Shown here piece by piece: positions 1 to 9,193 of a DNA stretch of 64,000 nt; within the stretch, counting starts at the first letter, position 1; every line of letters begins with the position of its first letter. A model generated the notes under the pieces. The model was not told where the DNA came from, made no database searches, and was given only the letters and a program-made list of their open reading frames with translations. Made by a program: the position numbers and the translations under genes. Source of the stretch: Rhizosphaericola mali (lineage in GTDB: Bacteria > Bacteroidota > Bacteroidia > Chitinophagales > Chitinophagaceae); assembly GCF_004337365.2 (NCBI RefSeq), contig NZ_CP044016.1, forward strand, positions 2,666,001-2,730,000. Direction: 5' to 3'.

Positions 1-165
1 CCCAACAATTTTTTTACCATAATCCAAAATATACCTAGGATCAGCACCATCGACCAAAGAATCTTTGGGTAAATTATGATTGTACTTTTGAGCCAATCCT
101 TTAAATTGAAATAACAATAATACCAAGAAGAAAATAAGGAATGTTTTCCAAAAGTTTAATTTCAT
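1..165 (-). CDS. Secreted protein, N-terminal fragment
   Basis: Only the first 55 codons are in the window; the gene runs off the left edge. The reading frame opens with ATG at 165 and encodes a Lys-containing N-terminus, a hydrophobic stretch (FLIFFLVLLLF) and a plausible signal peptidase site after GLAQ. The remainder (KYNHNLPKDSLVDGADPRY) is polar. This fits an exported or cell-surface protein. The family cannot be named from so little sequence. Confidence 0.6.
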   Translation of the reverse strand, partial: MKLNFWKTFLIFFLVLLLFQFKGLAQKYNHNLPKDSLVDGADPRYILDYGKKIVG

Positions 166-288
166 AGACTAAAAGTAATTTTTTAACAATAATAGAATAA
201 ATATAAAAATATTGTAAATTTTGTAGATTTATTTTTTTTAACAATGCAATTAACACCTACAGAAAGTTAGTATTTAGCATTTTATATG

Positions 289-296
289 TAGGTTTG
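289..296 (+). promoter_or_regulatory. Putative -7 element for lepB
   Basis: TAGGTTTG matches the Bacteroidota -7 consensus TAnnTTTG and lies 22 nt before the lepB ATG. No good TTTG -33 element was found at 19-20 nt spacing. Confidence 0.4.
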
Positions 297-318
297 CGAG
301 AACTCTAAAAAAATTATA

Positions 319-1821
319 ATGGGCTGGTTATTTCTGATTTTATGGCTGCTTGGATGGCCAATTGGATGGTATACAATGTTTAAAAAAGCGGGTATTGCAC
401 CTTGGAAAGCATTTATTCCTTTGTACAATACATGGTTAATCGTTGAGAAATGTGACCTTAAAAAAACTTGGTTTTGGCTGCAATTGATCCCATTTGCAGG
501 GCAATTTATTACCATTTGGATAGGAATCCAATTTGTCATGGCTTTTGGAAAATTTTCATTAATCGATCATATACTTACTGTATTTTTCCCATTTGCGTAT
601 CTACCCTATGTTGGTACCAATGATAAAATTAGATGGGGCGGTGCAAAAGTCGTCGGCATGTATAAAAAATCTGCGGTGAGAGAATGGGTGGACGCAGCAG
701 TGTTTGCTGTAGTTGCAGCCACATTGATACGTACTTTTATATTTGAGGCATATGTTATTCCATCTGGAAGTATGGAAAAAACATTATTAATAAATGATTT
801 TCTATTTGTAAATAAGATGAGCTATGGAGCAAGATTACCTGAAACTCCAGTAAGTTTTCCATTCGTACATAATTTAATGCCAGGCTCACAAACAACTCCT
901 TCTTATATCAAATGGGTAAAATTGCCCTACTATAGATTTCCTGCAACTTCCGAATTAAGACGTAATGACGTAGTTGTGTTTAACGTACCGATTGGAGATA
1001 CTATCATTAACGAACCAGGTTATGGATCAGCGTTGCCATACTATGATGTTTTAAGAGAACAATACAATGGCAATAGAGAAGCTTTGTTAGAGACAAGAAA
1101 TATATGGGTGCATCCAATGGATAAAACGGATAACTACATTAAAAGATGTACGGCAATTCCAGGGGATACCGTAAAGTTAATAGGTGGAAATTTATTTATA
1201 AATGGTCAACCAGCTTTCGTTCCAGAAGATGCACAAAGAGATTATATTGTTACAACCAACGGGACACCGCTGTCTGATGCATTTTTAAAATCTATTGGAA
1301 CTAGAACCAATCAAGAAGATACAGATAATCTTGAGTTAGAGCAGGGTTCAAATCCGAATCAATACAAAATTTATTTGAGAGCAAAAGACATTCCTTTAGT
1401 AGAAAAACAACCGAATTTTGTAAAAATTGAACCGGTAATCCAAGACAACGACGTATTCCCATACGATACATTTCACAAATGGACACCAGACAATTTCGGA
1501 CCATTGTATATTCCTAAAAAAGGAGCAACCATTACTTTGACTCCAGAGAATTTTGCACTATACCAAAGAGCGATTACGACTTACGAACATAATACATTTG
1601 AAGAGCATGGCAGCCAATTTGTCATCAATGGCAAACCTGCGACAACCTATACATTCAAATATAATTACTATTGGATGATGGGTGACAATCGCCACAGAAG
1701 CCAAGATAGTCGCTATTGGGGTATGGTACCAGAAACAAATATTGTAGGTCGTGCATCTTTAATTTGGTTTAGTTATGATCACGGTCCTAGATGGAATAGG
1801 ATATTCAAAAGTATTCATTAA
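319..1821 (+). CDS. lepB: Signal peptidase I
   Basis: Membrane serine protease that removes signal peptides from exported proteins. The catalytic motif PSGSM places the nucleophile at Ser151, and YIKR supplies the general-base Lys275. The GDNRHRSQDSRYWG block is the conserved C-terminal box. At 500 aa it is much longer than the E. coli enzyme (about 324 aa). Residues 1-115 form an extra hydrophobic domain of about three or four membrane segments before the usual anchor (about 122-142), and there is a large insertion between the Lys box and the GDN box. Long LepB proteins of this type are common in Bacteroidota. The neighbours are unrelated. Confidence 0.93.
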   Translation: MGWLFLILWLLGWPIGWYTMFKKAGIAPWKAFIPLYNTWLIVEKCDLKKTWFWLQLIPFAGQFITIWIGIQFVMAFGKFSLIDHILTVFFPFAYLPYVGTNDKIRWGGAKVVGMYKKSAVREWVDAAVFAVVAATLIRTFIFEAYVIPSGSMEKTLLINDFLFVNKMSYGARLPETPVSFPFVHNLMPGSQTTPSYIKWVKLPYYRFPATSELRRNDVVVFNVPIGDTIINEPGYGSALPYYDVLREQYNGNREALLETRNIWVHPMDKTDNYIKRCTAIPGDTVKLIGGNLFINGQPAFVPEDAQRDYIVTTNGTPLSDAFLKSIGTRTNQEDTDNLELEQGSNPNQYKIYLRAKDIPLVEKQPNFVKIEPVIQDNDVFPYDTFHKWTPDNFGPLYIPKKGATITLTPENFALYQRAITTYEHNTFEEHGSQFVINGKPATTYTFKYNYYWMMGDNRHRSQDSRYWGMVPETNIVGRASLIWFSYDHGPRWNRIFKSIH

Positions 1822-1892
1822 TACAATGTCATAGTTCTGCATTATTTGACTTGTATCATATGTTAAAAAAAGAAGATTACGATAGCATTTCG

Positions 1893-1900
1893 TAATTTTG
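1893..1900 (+). promoter_or_regulatory. Putative -7 element for ribBA
   Basis: TAATTTTG fits TAnnTTTG and lies 18 nt before the ribBA start. No FMN riboswitch fits in the 97-nt gap after lepB, so no FMN control of that kind is visible. Confidence 0.45.
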
Positions 1901-1918
1901 CATCATTAAATTTTTATC

Positions 1919-3130
1919 ATGACAGATAGTATAGAAAGTGCAATAGAAGATATAAAAAAAGGTAAATTAGTTATAGTAATAGATGATGAAGATCGTGAGA
2001 ACGAAGGTGATTTTATCACAGCTGCTGCCAATGTAACACCTGAAATTATTAATTTCATTACCAAAGAAGGTAGAGGATTGGTTTGCGCACCAGTTTCTGA
2101 AGAAATTGCAGATCATTTAGATTTACCATTGATGGTTTCAAATAATACGGCACTACACGCTACACCATTTACAGTCAGTATTGACTTATTGGGACATGGT
2201 TGTACCACTGGGATTAGCGCACATGATAGAGCTGCAACTATAAAAGCCTTAATTGATCCAAATATCAAAGCAAGTGATTTAGGTCGTCCTGGACATATTT
2301 TTCCATTAAGAGCAAAAGAAACTGGCGTATTAAGAAGATCAGGTCATACTGAGGCGGCTGTAGACTTAGCTAGATTGGCAGGTATGCCACCTGCTGGTGT
2401 TTTAGTCGAAATTATGAACGAAGATGGTTCAATGGCTCGTCTTCCCGAATTAGAAGTTTTGGCGAAAAAATTTGATTTAAAGATTATTACGATCAAAGAT
2501 TTGATTGCTTATCGTTTGCAAAATGATTCTTTAATTGAAGAGCTTGTTCGCGTAGATATGCCTACAGCCTATGGTCACTTTCAGTTAGTGGCTTTCAAAG
2601 AAGTGAATAACAAAGCAGAACATTTGGCACTTATCAAAGGCGATATTAATGACGGAGCACCTGTACTTACAAGAGTACATTCTAGTTGTTTCACTGGCGA
2701 TATTTTAGGTAGTCTTCGTTGTGACTGTGGAGATCAATTGCATGCAGCCATGCAAATGGTGGAAAAGGAAGGTCGAGGCATTATCCTTTATATGAATCAA
2801 GAAGGACGAGGCATTGGTCTAATCAATAAATTAAAAGCATACAAATTACAGGAGGAAGGTTATGATACAGTAGAAGCCAATCTTGCATTGGGATTTGCTG
2901 CAGATGAAAGAGATTATGGTGTCGGTGCTCAGATTTTGAGATATCTTGGTGCAACCAAACTTCGTCTTATGAGTAACAATCCTAAAAAGAGAGCAGGTTT
3001 AAATGGTTATGGTATTGAAATTGTTGAAACCGTGCCTATTGAAATCGCTCCGAATGAATACGACCAGAAATATTTAGAAACAAAAAGGGATAAAATGGGC
3101 CACCATATCTTGTGTGGGCATACACATTAA
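1919..3130 (+). CDS. ribBA: Bifunctional DHBP synthase / GTP cyclohydrolase II
   Basis: Catalyses the two entry reactions of riboflavin synthesis. Residues 1 to about 200 are the 3,4-dihydroxy-2-butanone 4-phosphate synthase (RibB), with the acidic [10 protein letters not shown] motif near residue 22 and GHT near residue 142. Residues from about 205 are GTP cyclohydrolase II (RibA), with the zinc-binding cysteines in [15 protein letters not shown] and the NQEGRGIGL motif. The length of 403 aa is normal for the fusion. It ends with a His/Cys-rich tail ([10 protein letters not shown]). It stands alone, with other rib genes elsewhere. Confidence 0.96.
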   Translation: MTDSIESAIEDIKKGKLVIVIDDEDRENEGDFITAAANVTPEIINFITKEGRGLVCAPVSEEIADHLDLPLMVSNNTALHATPFTVSIDLLGHGCTTGISAHDRAATIKALIDPNIKASDLGRPGHIFPLRAKETGVLRRSGHTEAAVDLARLAGMPPAGVLVEIMNEDGSMARLPELEVLAKKFDLKIITIKDLIAYRLQNDSLIEELVRVDMPTAYGHFQLVAFKEVNNKAEHLALIKGDINDGAPVLTRVHSSCFTGDILGSLRCDCGDQLHAAMQMVEKEGRGIILYMNQEGRGIGLINKLKAYKLQEEGYDTVEANLALGFAADERDYGVGAQILRYLGATKLRLMSNNPKKRAGLNGYGIEIVETVPIEIAPNEYDQKYLETKRDKMGHHILCGHTH

Positions 3131-3168
3131 TGAATGGTAGTTTTTTTATTTAATTCATTCAAATGCGA

Positions 3169-3176
3169 TACTTTCG
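3169..3176 (+). promoter_or_regulatory. Putative -7 element for lpdA
   Basis: TACTTTCG differs from TAnnTTTG at one position and lies 44 nt before the lpdA ATG. Confidence 0.3.
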
Positions 3177-3220
3177 CAATCAAATTAGCCCTATTTTTTT
3201 AAAATAATTTATAAAATATC

Positions 3221-4627
3221 ATGGCATACGACGTAATTGTACTCGGTAGTGGTCCTGGAGGATATCCAGCGGCTATCAGAGCATCTCAATTGGGATTTAA
3301 AGTTGCAATAGTTGAAAGAGAAAATTTAGGTGGCATTTGCCTTAACTGGGGATGTATTCCTACAAAAGCGCTTCTAAAAAGTGCGGAAGTAAATAATTAT
3401 ATCAATCATTCTGATAGTTACGGAATTAAAGCTTCTGGTGATGTTGATTTTGAAGCAGTAATCAAAAGAAGTCGTGGTGTCGCTGACAAAATGAGTAAAG
3501 GCGTTCAATTCTTGATGAAGAAAAACAAGATTGACGTGATCATGGGCTCAGGTAAAATTGCAGGTAAAGGCAAATTAGCTATTACAGATAAAGATGGTAA
3601 AACAGATATAGTTGAAGGTAAATATATCATTATTGCAACAGGTGCAAGAAGTAGAGAACTTCCTAACCTACCACAAGATCATAAAAAAGTAATCGGTTAT
3701 AGAGAAGCATTGGTATTACCTCAACATCCTAAATCTATGATTGTTGTTGGTAGCGGAGCTATCGGAACTGAATTTGCCTATTTCTATCATAGCGTAGGTA
3801 CAAAAGTTACAGTCGTAGAATTTATGCCACGCATGGTTCCTGTTGAAGATGAAGATGTTTCTAAAGAATTAGAAAAACAATTCAAAAAGAATGGCATTGA
3901 AGTAATGACTAATTCTAGTGTAGAGTCTATTGATACTACTGGAGAAGGTGTAAAAGCGCATGTTAAAAAAGCAGATGGTACCTATATAGATCTTCAAGCA
4001 GATGTATTATTAAGCGCTACTGGTATTGTTGCAAATATTGAAAATATCGGTTTGGAAGATGTTGGTATCAAAACGGACAGAGGTAGAATCGTTGTAGACC
4101 AATATCAAAAAACAAATATTGATGGATTCTATGCATTAGGTGATTGTACTCCAAATCAAGCGCTTGCGCACAAAGCAAGTAAAGAAGGTATCAATGCGGC
4201 TGAAGCAATTGCATTTTTGGAAAAGAAATTAGAACACAATCCTGAAGCGATTGACTATAATAATGTTCCAGGATGTACATTCGCTACCCCAGAAATTGCT
4301 AGCGTAGGATTTACTGAAGCAAAAGCAAAAGAAGCTGGCTACGAACTTAAAGTTGGTAAATTTCCTTTCATTGCGTCTGGTAAAGCAACTGCAGCAGGAG
4401 CTACAGAAGGTTTTGTAAAGGTAATCTATGATGCAAAATATGGAGAATTACTAGGTGTTCACATGATTGGTCATGGTGTTACTGATATGATTGCAGAAGC
4501 AGTTTTAGCACGTAAATTAGAGACAACTGGACACGAAGTTTTAAATGCTATCCATCCTCATCCAACAATGAGTGAAGCATTCAAAGAAGCTACAGCTGTA
4601 GCTTATGGAGAAGCAACGGATATCTAA
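3221..4627 (+). CDS. lpdA: Dihydrolipoyl dehydrogenase (E3)
   Basis: FAD-dependent E3 subunit shared by 2-oxoacid dehydrogenase complexes; it reoxidises dihydrolipoamide with NAD+. The FAD dinucleotide fold is at residues 5-15 (VLGSGPGGYPA). The redox disulfide lies in GGICLNWGCIPTKAL. A second Rossmann motif (VVGSGAIGTEFA) lies near residue 177, and the C-terminal catalytic His-Glu is in HPHPTMSEAFKEA. The length of 468 aa is typical. No E1 or E2 gene is adjacent. A strong terminator follows. Confidence 0.96.
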   Translation: MAYDVIVLGSGPGGYPAAIRASQLGFKVAIVERENLGGICLNWGCIPTKALLKSAEVNNYINHSDSYGIKASGDVDFEAVIKRSRGVADKMSKGVQFLMKKNKIDVIMGSGKIAGKGKLAITDKDGKTDIVEGKYIIIATGARSRELPNLPQDHKKVIGYREALVLPQHPKSMIVVGSGAIGTEFAYFYHSVGTKVTVVEFMPRMVPVEDEDVSKELEKQFKKNGIEVMTNSSVESIDTTGEGVKAHVKKADGTYIDLQADVLLSATGIVANIENIGLEDVGIKTDRGRIVVDQYQKTNIDGFYALGDCTPNQALAHKASKEGINAAEAIAFLEKKLEHNPEAIDYNNVPGCTFATPEIASVGFTEAKAKEAGYELKVGKFPFIASGKATAAGATEGFVKVIYDAKYGELLGVHMIGHGVTDMIAEAVLARKLETTGHEVLNAIHPHPTMSEAFKEATAVAYGEATDI

Positions 4628-4650
4628 TAAGATATAAACGTTTAAAATAA

Positions 4651-4685
4651 AAATGTCGTCAATTATAATTGGCGACATTTTTATA
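4651..4685 (+). terminator. Intrinsic terminator after lpdA
   Basis: A 12-13 bp stem (AAATGTCGTCAATT pairing with AATTGGCGACATTT, one G-T pair) around a very short loop is followed by a T-rich tract. Confidence 0.8.
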
Positions 4686-4771
4686 TATAATTAGTGTATT
4701 GCTTTTAGTCATACACAAATTAAACATCTAGAAAGCATCATTTAACTATTATAAGATTTGCTAATAGGAAT

Positions 4772-5353
4772 TTAATAATGTTCCAATAACATTTTTAAAA
4801 TTCCCCTTTTCTCTTTTTCATGTTCAATTGTATTGAAATCAAATGGGCCATATTTCTTTTGTTGTATTTTGTCTATAATCCAATAAACTTGTCGCCTATT
4901 TATTAAATCAATATAATACGGATTATTATTCAATATGCTATCACCAATAACTTCGATTGTATTGTAGTATTGTGGCGTCTTATTATCTAGTTTTGTTAAG
5001 TTATACTGAGTATGATGGTACATATAGTAATTGAATCTAACTCAGGCGAATACACAAACTTTTGCCAATCCACGAATCTGTATATTTTACATTTCAAATC
5101 AAAGGAAAAATAGTCATTGTATGATTTGAAGTTGACAATTTGATGTAATAAAATATAACGATCATTCCAACCTATAGAGTCTATAAAGGGAGAAACCATA
5201 AAAGTCGGACCAATTAAATCTTGGTTATTTTCACTTAACCTCAAAGTATAACCTTCCGTCCCCCAAACTCTTAGAAGAATCCGAAAATGCAATACAACTG
5301 GAAATACTACAGCCCCACAAAAAAAGGATAAATATGAAAAGTACTTTCATCAT
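4772..5353 (-). pseudogene. Frameshifted small lipoprotein gene (DUF3997-like)
   Basis: Three consecutive minus-strand reading frames look like one broken gene. Frame one (5353-5231) gives a lipoprotein signal, MMKVLFIFILFLWGC, then SLGDG before running off frame. Frame two resumes inside the same stretch as GYTLRLSENN and continues through DRYILLHQI until about 5010. Frame three resumes with YYIDL, YWIIDK and KYGPFD and ends at 4772. Removing one base in GACGGAAGGTTAT joins frames one and two as DGGY. The order (lipobox, LGDGY, IGWNDRYIL, YWIIDK, KKYGP) resembles the small DUF3997-type lipoproteins of Bacteroidota; that identification is from memory. It could be a true pseudogene, or two sequencing errors. 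Confidence 0.6.
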
Positions 5354-5462
5354 AAAGTTGAATGACTAATTATGTTTTAATAAACAAAGAAAGTTTAAAT
5401 CTTTTAAAATTCAATATGTTGCTACTATTTGGATGTATTTGATTTGAAGTATTATTTAGAGA

Positions 5463-5503
5463 AAATAAAAAAGCCTTCTTATTAATGAATAAAAAGGCTT
5501 TTC
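5463..5503 (-). terminator. Intrinsic terminator after the Lys/Ala-rich gene
   Basis: On the minus strand AAAAGCCTT and AAGGCTTTT form the stem around an AT-rich loop, followed by a T-rich run. It lies about 20 nt past the stop of the gene ending at 5525. Confidence 0.7.
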
Positions 5504-5524
5504 TAAATAAGTAATATTAAACTA

Positions 5525-6052
5525 CTAGAAAGTAATTTTAATAGTTCCTTTATTAATATCTACAGACTTAACATTTTTACCAATAGTAACTTTAGTATCA
5601 CCAATTACAAAGTTTTTAGGAGCTACCGCTGCTTTTGGAGCTGCAACTGCTTTAGTTTTTACTTCTTTTTTAACTGGAGTCGCTTTTTTAGCTACAACTT
5701 CTTTTTTCGCTGCTGCTTTTTTAGGTGTTGCAACAACAACTGGAGTCACTTTTGCTTTTTTAGCAGGAGCAGCTTTTTCTTTCTTTGGAGCAACTTCTTT
5801 TTTCGCTGCTGCTTTTTTAGGAGCTGTAGCTACTTTTGGAGAGGCAACTTTTTCTTTAGTTTCTACTTTAGTACCCGCTTTTTTAATTTGAGCTTTATAG
5901 TAGTAATAGTTTGGAGTTGTAATACCAAATTTATCACTTAACTCTTTAGCGGAACCACCAGCAATAATTGCTTTTTTGATTTCTTCTTGAACTTCAGGAG
6001 AGAAAGATACTCTTTTGGAAGTGTCCTTAGTTTGATTTGTTGTTTTAGGCAT
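5525..6052 (-). CDS. HTH protein with histone-H1-like Lys/Ala-rich tail
   Basis: Residues from about 15 to 60 (from the MPKTTNQ start) resemble a transposase-type helix-turn-helix (EVQEEIKKAIIAGGSAKELSDKF; ITTPNYYYYKAQIKK). A region of about 85 residues made almost only of K, A, P, V, E and T follows, with KKAAAKKEV present twice. It closes with a short beta-like tail (NFVIGDTKVTIGKNVKSVDI). The basic linker resembles bacterial histone-H1-like DNA-binding tails, so a nucleoid or DNA-binding role is an inference. The start at 6052 is preferred to the in-frame ATG at 6094 because a good -7 element at 6092-6099 would put transcription initiation downstream of 6094. Confidence 0.75.
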   Translation of the reverse strand: MPKTTNQTKDTSKRVSFSPEVQEEIKKAIIAGGSAKELSDKFGITTPNYYYYKAQIKKAGTKVETKEKVASPKVATAPKKAAAKKEVAPKKEKAAPAKKAKVTPVVVATPKKAAAKKEVVAKKATPVKKEVKTKAVAAPKAAVAPKNFVIGDTKVTIGKNVKSVDINKGTIKITF

Positions 6053-6091
6053 GTTTTTAATTTTATAGTTTATAGTTTCATTATAGTATTG

Positions 6092-6099
6092 CAAAAATA
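6092..6099 (-). promoter_or_regulatory. Putative -7 element for the Lys/Ala-rich gene
   Basis: On the minus strand this reads TATTTTTG, a full TAnnTTTG match, 39 nt before the MPKTTNQ start codon. It helps to decide the start. Confidence 0.45.
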
Positions 6100-6224
6100 T
6101 AACATACTATAACAAATAATATACTAAGTAAGGATTTTTTTTTTACAAAACCATAAAAACTAACAACTTTATCATATTTTTTGTATAATAGTTGATTTTT
6201 TCACAAAACAAACTATGTTTTTTA

Positions 6225-7223
6225 CTATTTTTTTATTCTAGTAATGTGTCCTTCCAAAAACATTAAGTCCGCCAAAACTATAGCTGTCATTGCCTCTAAA
6301 ATTACTGGAGCACGGAGTGCAACACACAAATCATGTCTACCTTTTACCGAGAAATCTTCAATTTGCTTCGTATCCCAATTCCAAGTATGTTGTAGTTTAG
6401 GAGTTGACGATGTTGGTTTTATAGCAATCCGATAAACCAATTCATTGCCATTTGTAATTCCCCCAACTATACCACCAGCATTATTTGTTTTAGTCGTTCC
6501 ATTATCATCAATTATAGGATCGTTATTTTCAGTCCCAAATAGTTTTGCAGCCGCAAAACCGTTTCCAAACTCCACTCCTTTCACAGCAGGAATTGAAAAT
6601 GCAGCATGAGCCAAAACAGACTCTACACTATCCCAAAATGGCTCCCCCAAACCAATGGGCAATCCAATCACTCGACACTCGACAATACCACCTACACTAT
6701 CTTTTGCATCGATCGCTTTTTGTAGTCCTTGTTCAAGGTCAGCAACTCCAGCGATCTCTGTAATCTTTGCCTCTATAGAAATAGACTCGCCTAATATTTT
6801 CTTTGCAATCACTCCTGCCGCAACAATTCCCGCAGTTAGTCTTGCACTAAAAGAGCCACCTCCTCTATAATCTTCAAATCCACCAAATTTAGTATGAGCT
6901 ACAAAATCTGCATGACCGGGTCTTGGAATGGATCTTTGTTTTGAATAATCATTAGAACGTGTATTATTATTTTCAAAAACCATAGTTACAGGTACTCCTG
7001 TTGTGTAATCATTGAAAACACCACTCATAAATATAGGAACATCGGCTTCTTGTCTTGGCGTAGCTCCTTTTTGCGTTCCACCTTTACGACGATCCATATC
7101 AGGCAAAAAGTCCTCTTGCTTAAGTGATAATCCAGCTGGAATACCATCAATACTTACACCAACCGAAGCACCATGAGATTCTCCAAAAATGCTCACTCGA
7201 AAAAACCTACCAAAACTATTCAT
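6225..7223 (-). CDS. aroC: Chorismate synthase
   Basis: Converts 5-enolpyruvylshikimate-3-phosphate to chorismate with reduced FMN, the last shikimate step. Family signatures are GESHGASVGVSIDGIPAG near the N-terminus, RRKGGTQKGATPRQE, RPGHADF and RGGGSFSARLTAG. At 332 aa it is slightly shorter than the usual 350-360 aa but complete. It is the last gene of the aromatic cluster, 22 nt after the HAD gene and close downstream of aroA, whose product supplies its substrate. Confidence 0.95.
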   Translation of the reverse strand: MNSFGRFFRVSIFGESHGASVGVSIDGIPAGLSLKQEDFLPDMDRRKGGTQKGATPRQEADVPIFMSGVFNDYTTGVPVTMVFENNNTRSNDYSKQRSIPRPGHADFVAHTKFGGFEDYRGGGSFSARLTAGIVAAGVIAKKILGESISIEAKITEIAGVADLEQGLQKAIDAKDSVGGIVECRVIGLPIGLGEPFWDSVESVLAHAAFSIPAVKGVEFGNGFAAAKLFGTENNDPIIDDNGTTKTNNAGGIVGGITNGNELVYRIAIKPTSSTPKLQHTWNWDTKQIEDFSVKGRHDLCVALRAPVILEAMTAIVLADLMFLEGHITRIKK

Positions 7224-7245
7224 GTAACTTTATAACTATTAGTAA

Positions 7246-7857
7246 TTAAACATCTAAACCAAATCCTAGAAGACTTTTCTTAGTTTCTTCAATTTCTTTA
7301 TGTACAATTCCTTTCAATCCCAATTTACCAGCTACTTGTACAAACATCGCACGGTCATCTATATATACGACTTCTTCTGGTTTTGCATGTGCAATATCTA
7401 ACGCTAAAGAAAAGATGTCCGCATCTGGTTTTCTAATATGAACAAAACAAGACGAAATAAAGAAATCAATAAAATTTTCTAGTCCGAAATGACTAATTCT
7501 ATAATCATTTAGTTCGCGACCTTCATTATTTACAACAGCAATTTTCAAATGATTCTTTTCTTTTACTGATTTAAAAAGTTCAATCATTTCAGGTAGCGGT
7601 TGAGATAATTCAAACATAAATTGTTTAAATTGCTCTTTTGTAAAATCTCTTTCTTTAAAAAATACCGTTCTATCTAAATACTCATCTAAAGAAATTTTCC
7701 CTTCTTCATACGTATCAAAAGTTAAATGATGACGTTCATCCAATTCTGAAGCTTCTAACCCAAACTTTTCAATGGCAGCTTTACGACCATTACGATCCCA
7801 ACCATTATTTAACATTACACCACCTATATCCAAAAACAAAAATTTCACCTGTGCCAT
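7246..7857 (-). CDS. HAD-superfamily phosphatase-like hydrolase
   Basis: A HAD type IA protein of 203 aa. Motif I is LFLDIGGVM, keeping the nucleophile Asp, but the second Asp of the usual DxDx(T/V) is Gly, as in a known DxGG(V) subgroup. Motif II is VVNNEGRE and motif IV is VVYIDDR. A four-helix cap lies at about residues 17-95. Its position inside a tight aroA-HAD-aroC run (29 and 22 nt gaps) suggests cotranscription with chorismate synthesis. No step of that pathway needs an extra phosphatase, so its substrate is unknown. Confidence 0.85.
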   Translation of the reverse strand: MAQVKFLFLDIGGVMLNNGWDRNGRKAAIEKFGLEASELDERHHLTFDTYEEGKISLDEYLDRTVFFKERDFTKEQFKQFMFELSQPLPEMIELFKSVKEKNHLKIAVVNNEGRELNDYRISHFGLENFIDFFISSCFVHIRKPDADIFSLALDIAHAKPEEVVYIDDRAMFVQVAGKLGLKGIVHKEIEETKKSLLGFGLDV

Positions 7858-7886
7858 AACTTCCTATTTTATTCTAATTAAAACTA

Positions 7887-9173
7887 TTATACTACTTTAA
7901 CACCCAATTTTTCTATATGTTCATAGAAATTAGGATAAGACTTTTTAACTGCCATAGGATCTTGAATCGCTACTGGACCATTTGCGTTTAATGCAGCTAC
8001 CGCAATAGCCATGGCTATTCTATGATCATTGTGTGAGGTGGTAGTTGCAGATTGAATACCCGTACCTCCATGAACTATCATAACATCCCCTTTTAACTCC
8101 ACTTCAATTCCCATTTTCCCAAACTCTTCTTGCAAAGTCAACCCTCGATCACTTTCTTTGTGCGCCAATCTAGTCACACCTTCAATCATACTATCCCCCT
8201 GACAATTGGCTGCCAAAGCAACTAGAGGAGGAAATAAATCTGGACATTCCGTCGCATCAAATCTAAATGGCTTCAACGACGTAGGTTTTGTAATTTCTAT
8301 TTGATCAAATCCAATGGACAGCTGTACTCCAGACTCTTGCAAAGCATTTAAAATTGCTTTATCTGCTTGAGTTGATTGAACATCTAATCCTTTAATCACA
8401 CTACTACCACCCACTGCTGCCGCAACTAATAAAAATGCACCACCACTCCAATCTCCTTCTACTTGATATACTATCGTATCTTTAGAAATAACAGACTCTG
8501 TACCAAAGGTAAAGGATTCATAATTATGATTTTCTGGTAATTTTAGTTGAAAATCTTCCATGACTTTTAGTGTCAAATCTATATAAGGCTTACTTTTTAA
8601 ATTTTCCACTTTTATAGTCACATTATTTGCCTGCGCTGCGGCAAATGACAACAATAATCCAGTTAAATATTGTGAACTAAGCGAACCATCTACAGTAATA
8701 TTATGAGGAACTAAAGGACCTTGAATATCAAGTGGTAATTTCCCTTCATTAGATTGAATATCTACTTCTAATTTAGGTAAAACTTCATCAAAGAAATTCA
8801 TTGGCCTAGTTGTCAAGCTACCGTGTCCAGTTATATGAACTTTACTGGCACTCAAGGCTGCAATTGGAGTAAACATCCTGCTACCTAAACCACTTTCGCC
8901 AAAATCAATAGTTACTAATTCTTTTGTCGAAATATCAGAACTATCAATTTTTAATGAGCCATTTTCTAATTCAGTTACTATCGCTCCTAAAGTTTGAATA
9001 ACAGCTAACGAAGCTTTATCATCATTTGCTATTCCAGGATTATGAATAATTGAAATACCTTTTTTTACAAAGGCGGCTGCACATGCACGCTGCATGGAAC
9101 TTTTTGATGCGGGAGCAACTATTTCACCGCTAATTTTGGAAGGATAAACTGTAATTAATTGCGCGCCGTCCAT
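7887..9173 (-). CDS. aroA: 3-phosphoshikimate 1-carboxyvinyltransferase (EPSP synthase)
   Basis: Transfers enolpyruvyl from PEP to shikimate 3-phosphate. It has the two-lobed EPSP synthase length (428 aa). Visible motifs are APASKSSMQRACAAAF (substrate-binding Lys/Ser), SSQYLTGLLLS, GDWSGGAFLL, and HNDHRIAMAIAVAAL near the C-terminus. The sequence is divergent from E. coli AroA but the key positions are kept. It follows aroB by 20 nt and precedes the HAD gene by 29 nt, consistent with one transcript. Confidence 0.93.
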   Translation of the reverse strand: MDGAQLITVYPSKISGEIVAPASKSSMQRACAAAFVKKGISIIHNPGIANDDKASLAVIQTLGAIVTELENGSLKIDSSDISTKELVTIDFGESGLGSRMFTPIAALSASKVHITGHGSLTTRPMNFFDEVLPKLEVDIQSNEGKLPLDIQGPLVPHNITVDGSLSSQYLTGLLLSFAAAQANNVTIKVENLKSKPYIDLTLKVMEDFQLKLPENHNYESFTFGTESVISKDTIVYQVEGDWSGGAFLLVAAAVGGSSVIKGLDVQSTQADKAILNALQESGVQLSIGFDQIEITKPTSLKPFRFDATECPDLFPPLVALAANCQGDSMIEGVTRLAHKESDRGLTLQEEFGKMGIEVELKGDVMIVHGGTGIQSATTTSHNDHRIAMAIAVAALNANGPVAIQDPMAVKKSYPNFYEHIEKLGVKVV

Positions 9174-9193
9174 ATATTTTAATTTGTATATTC

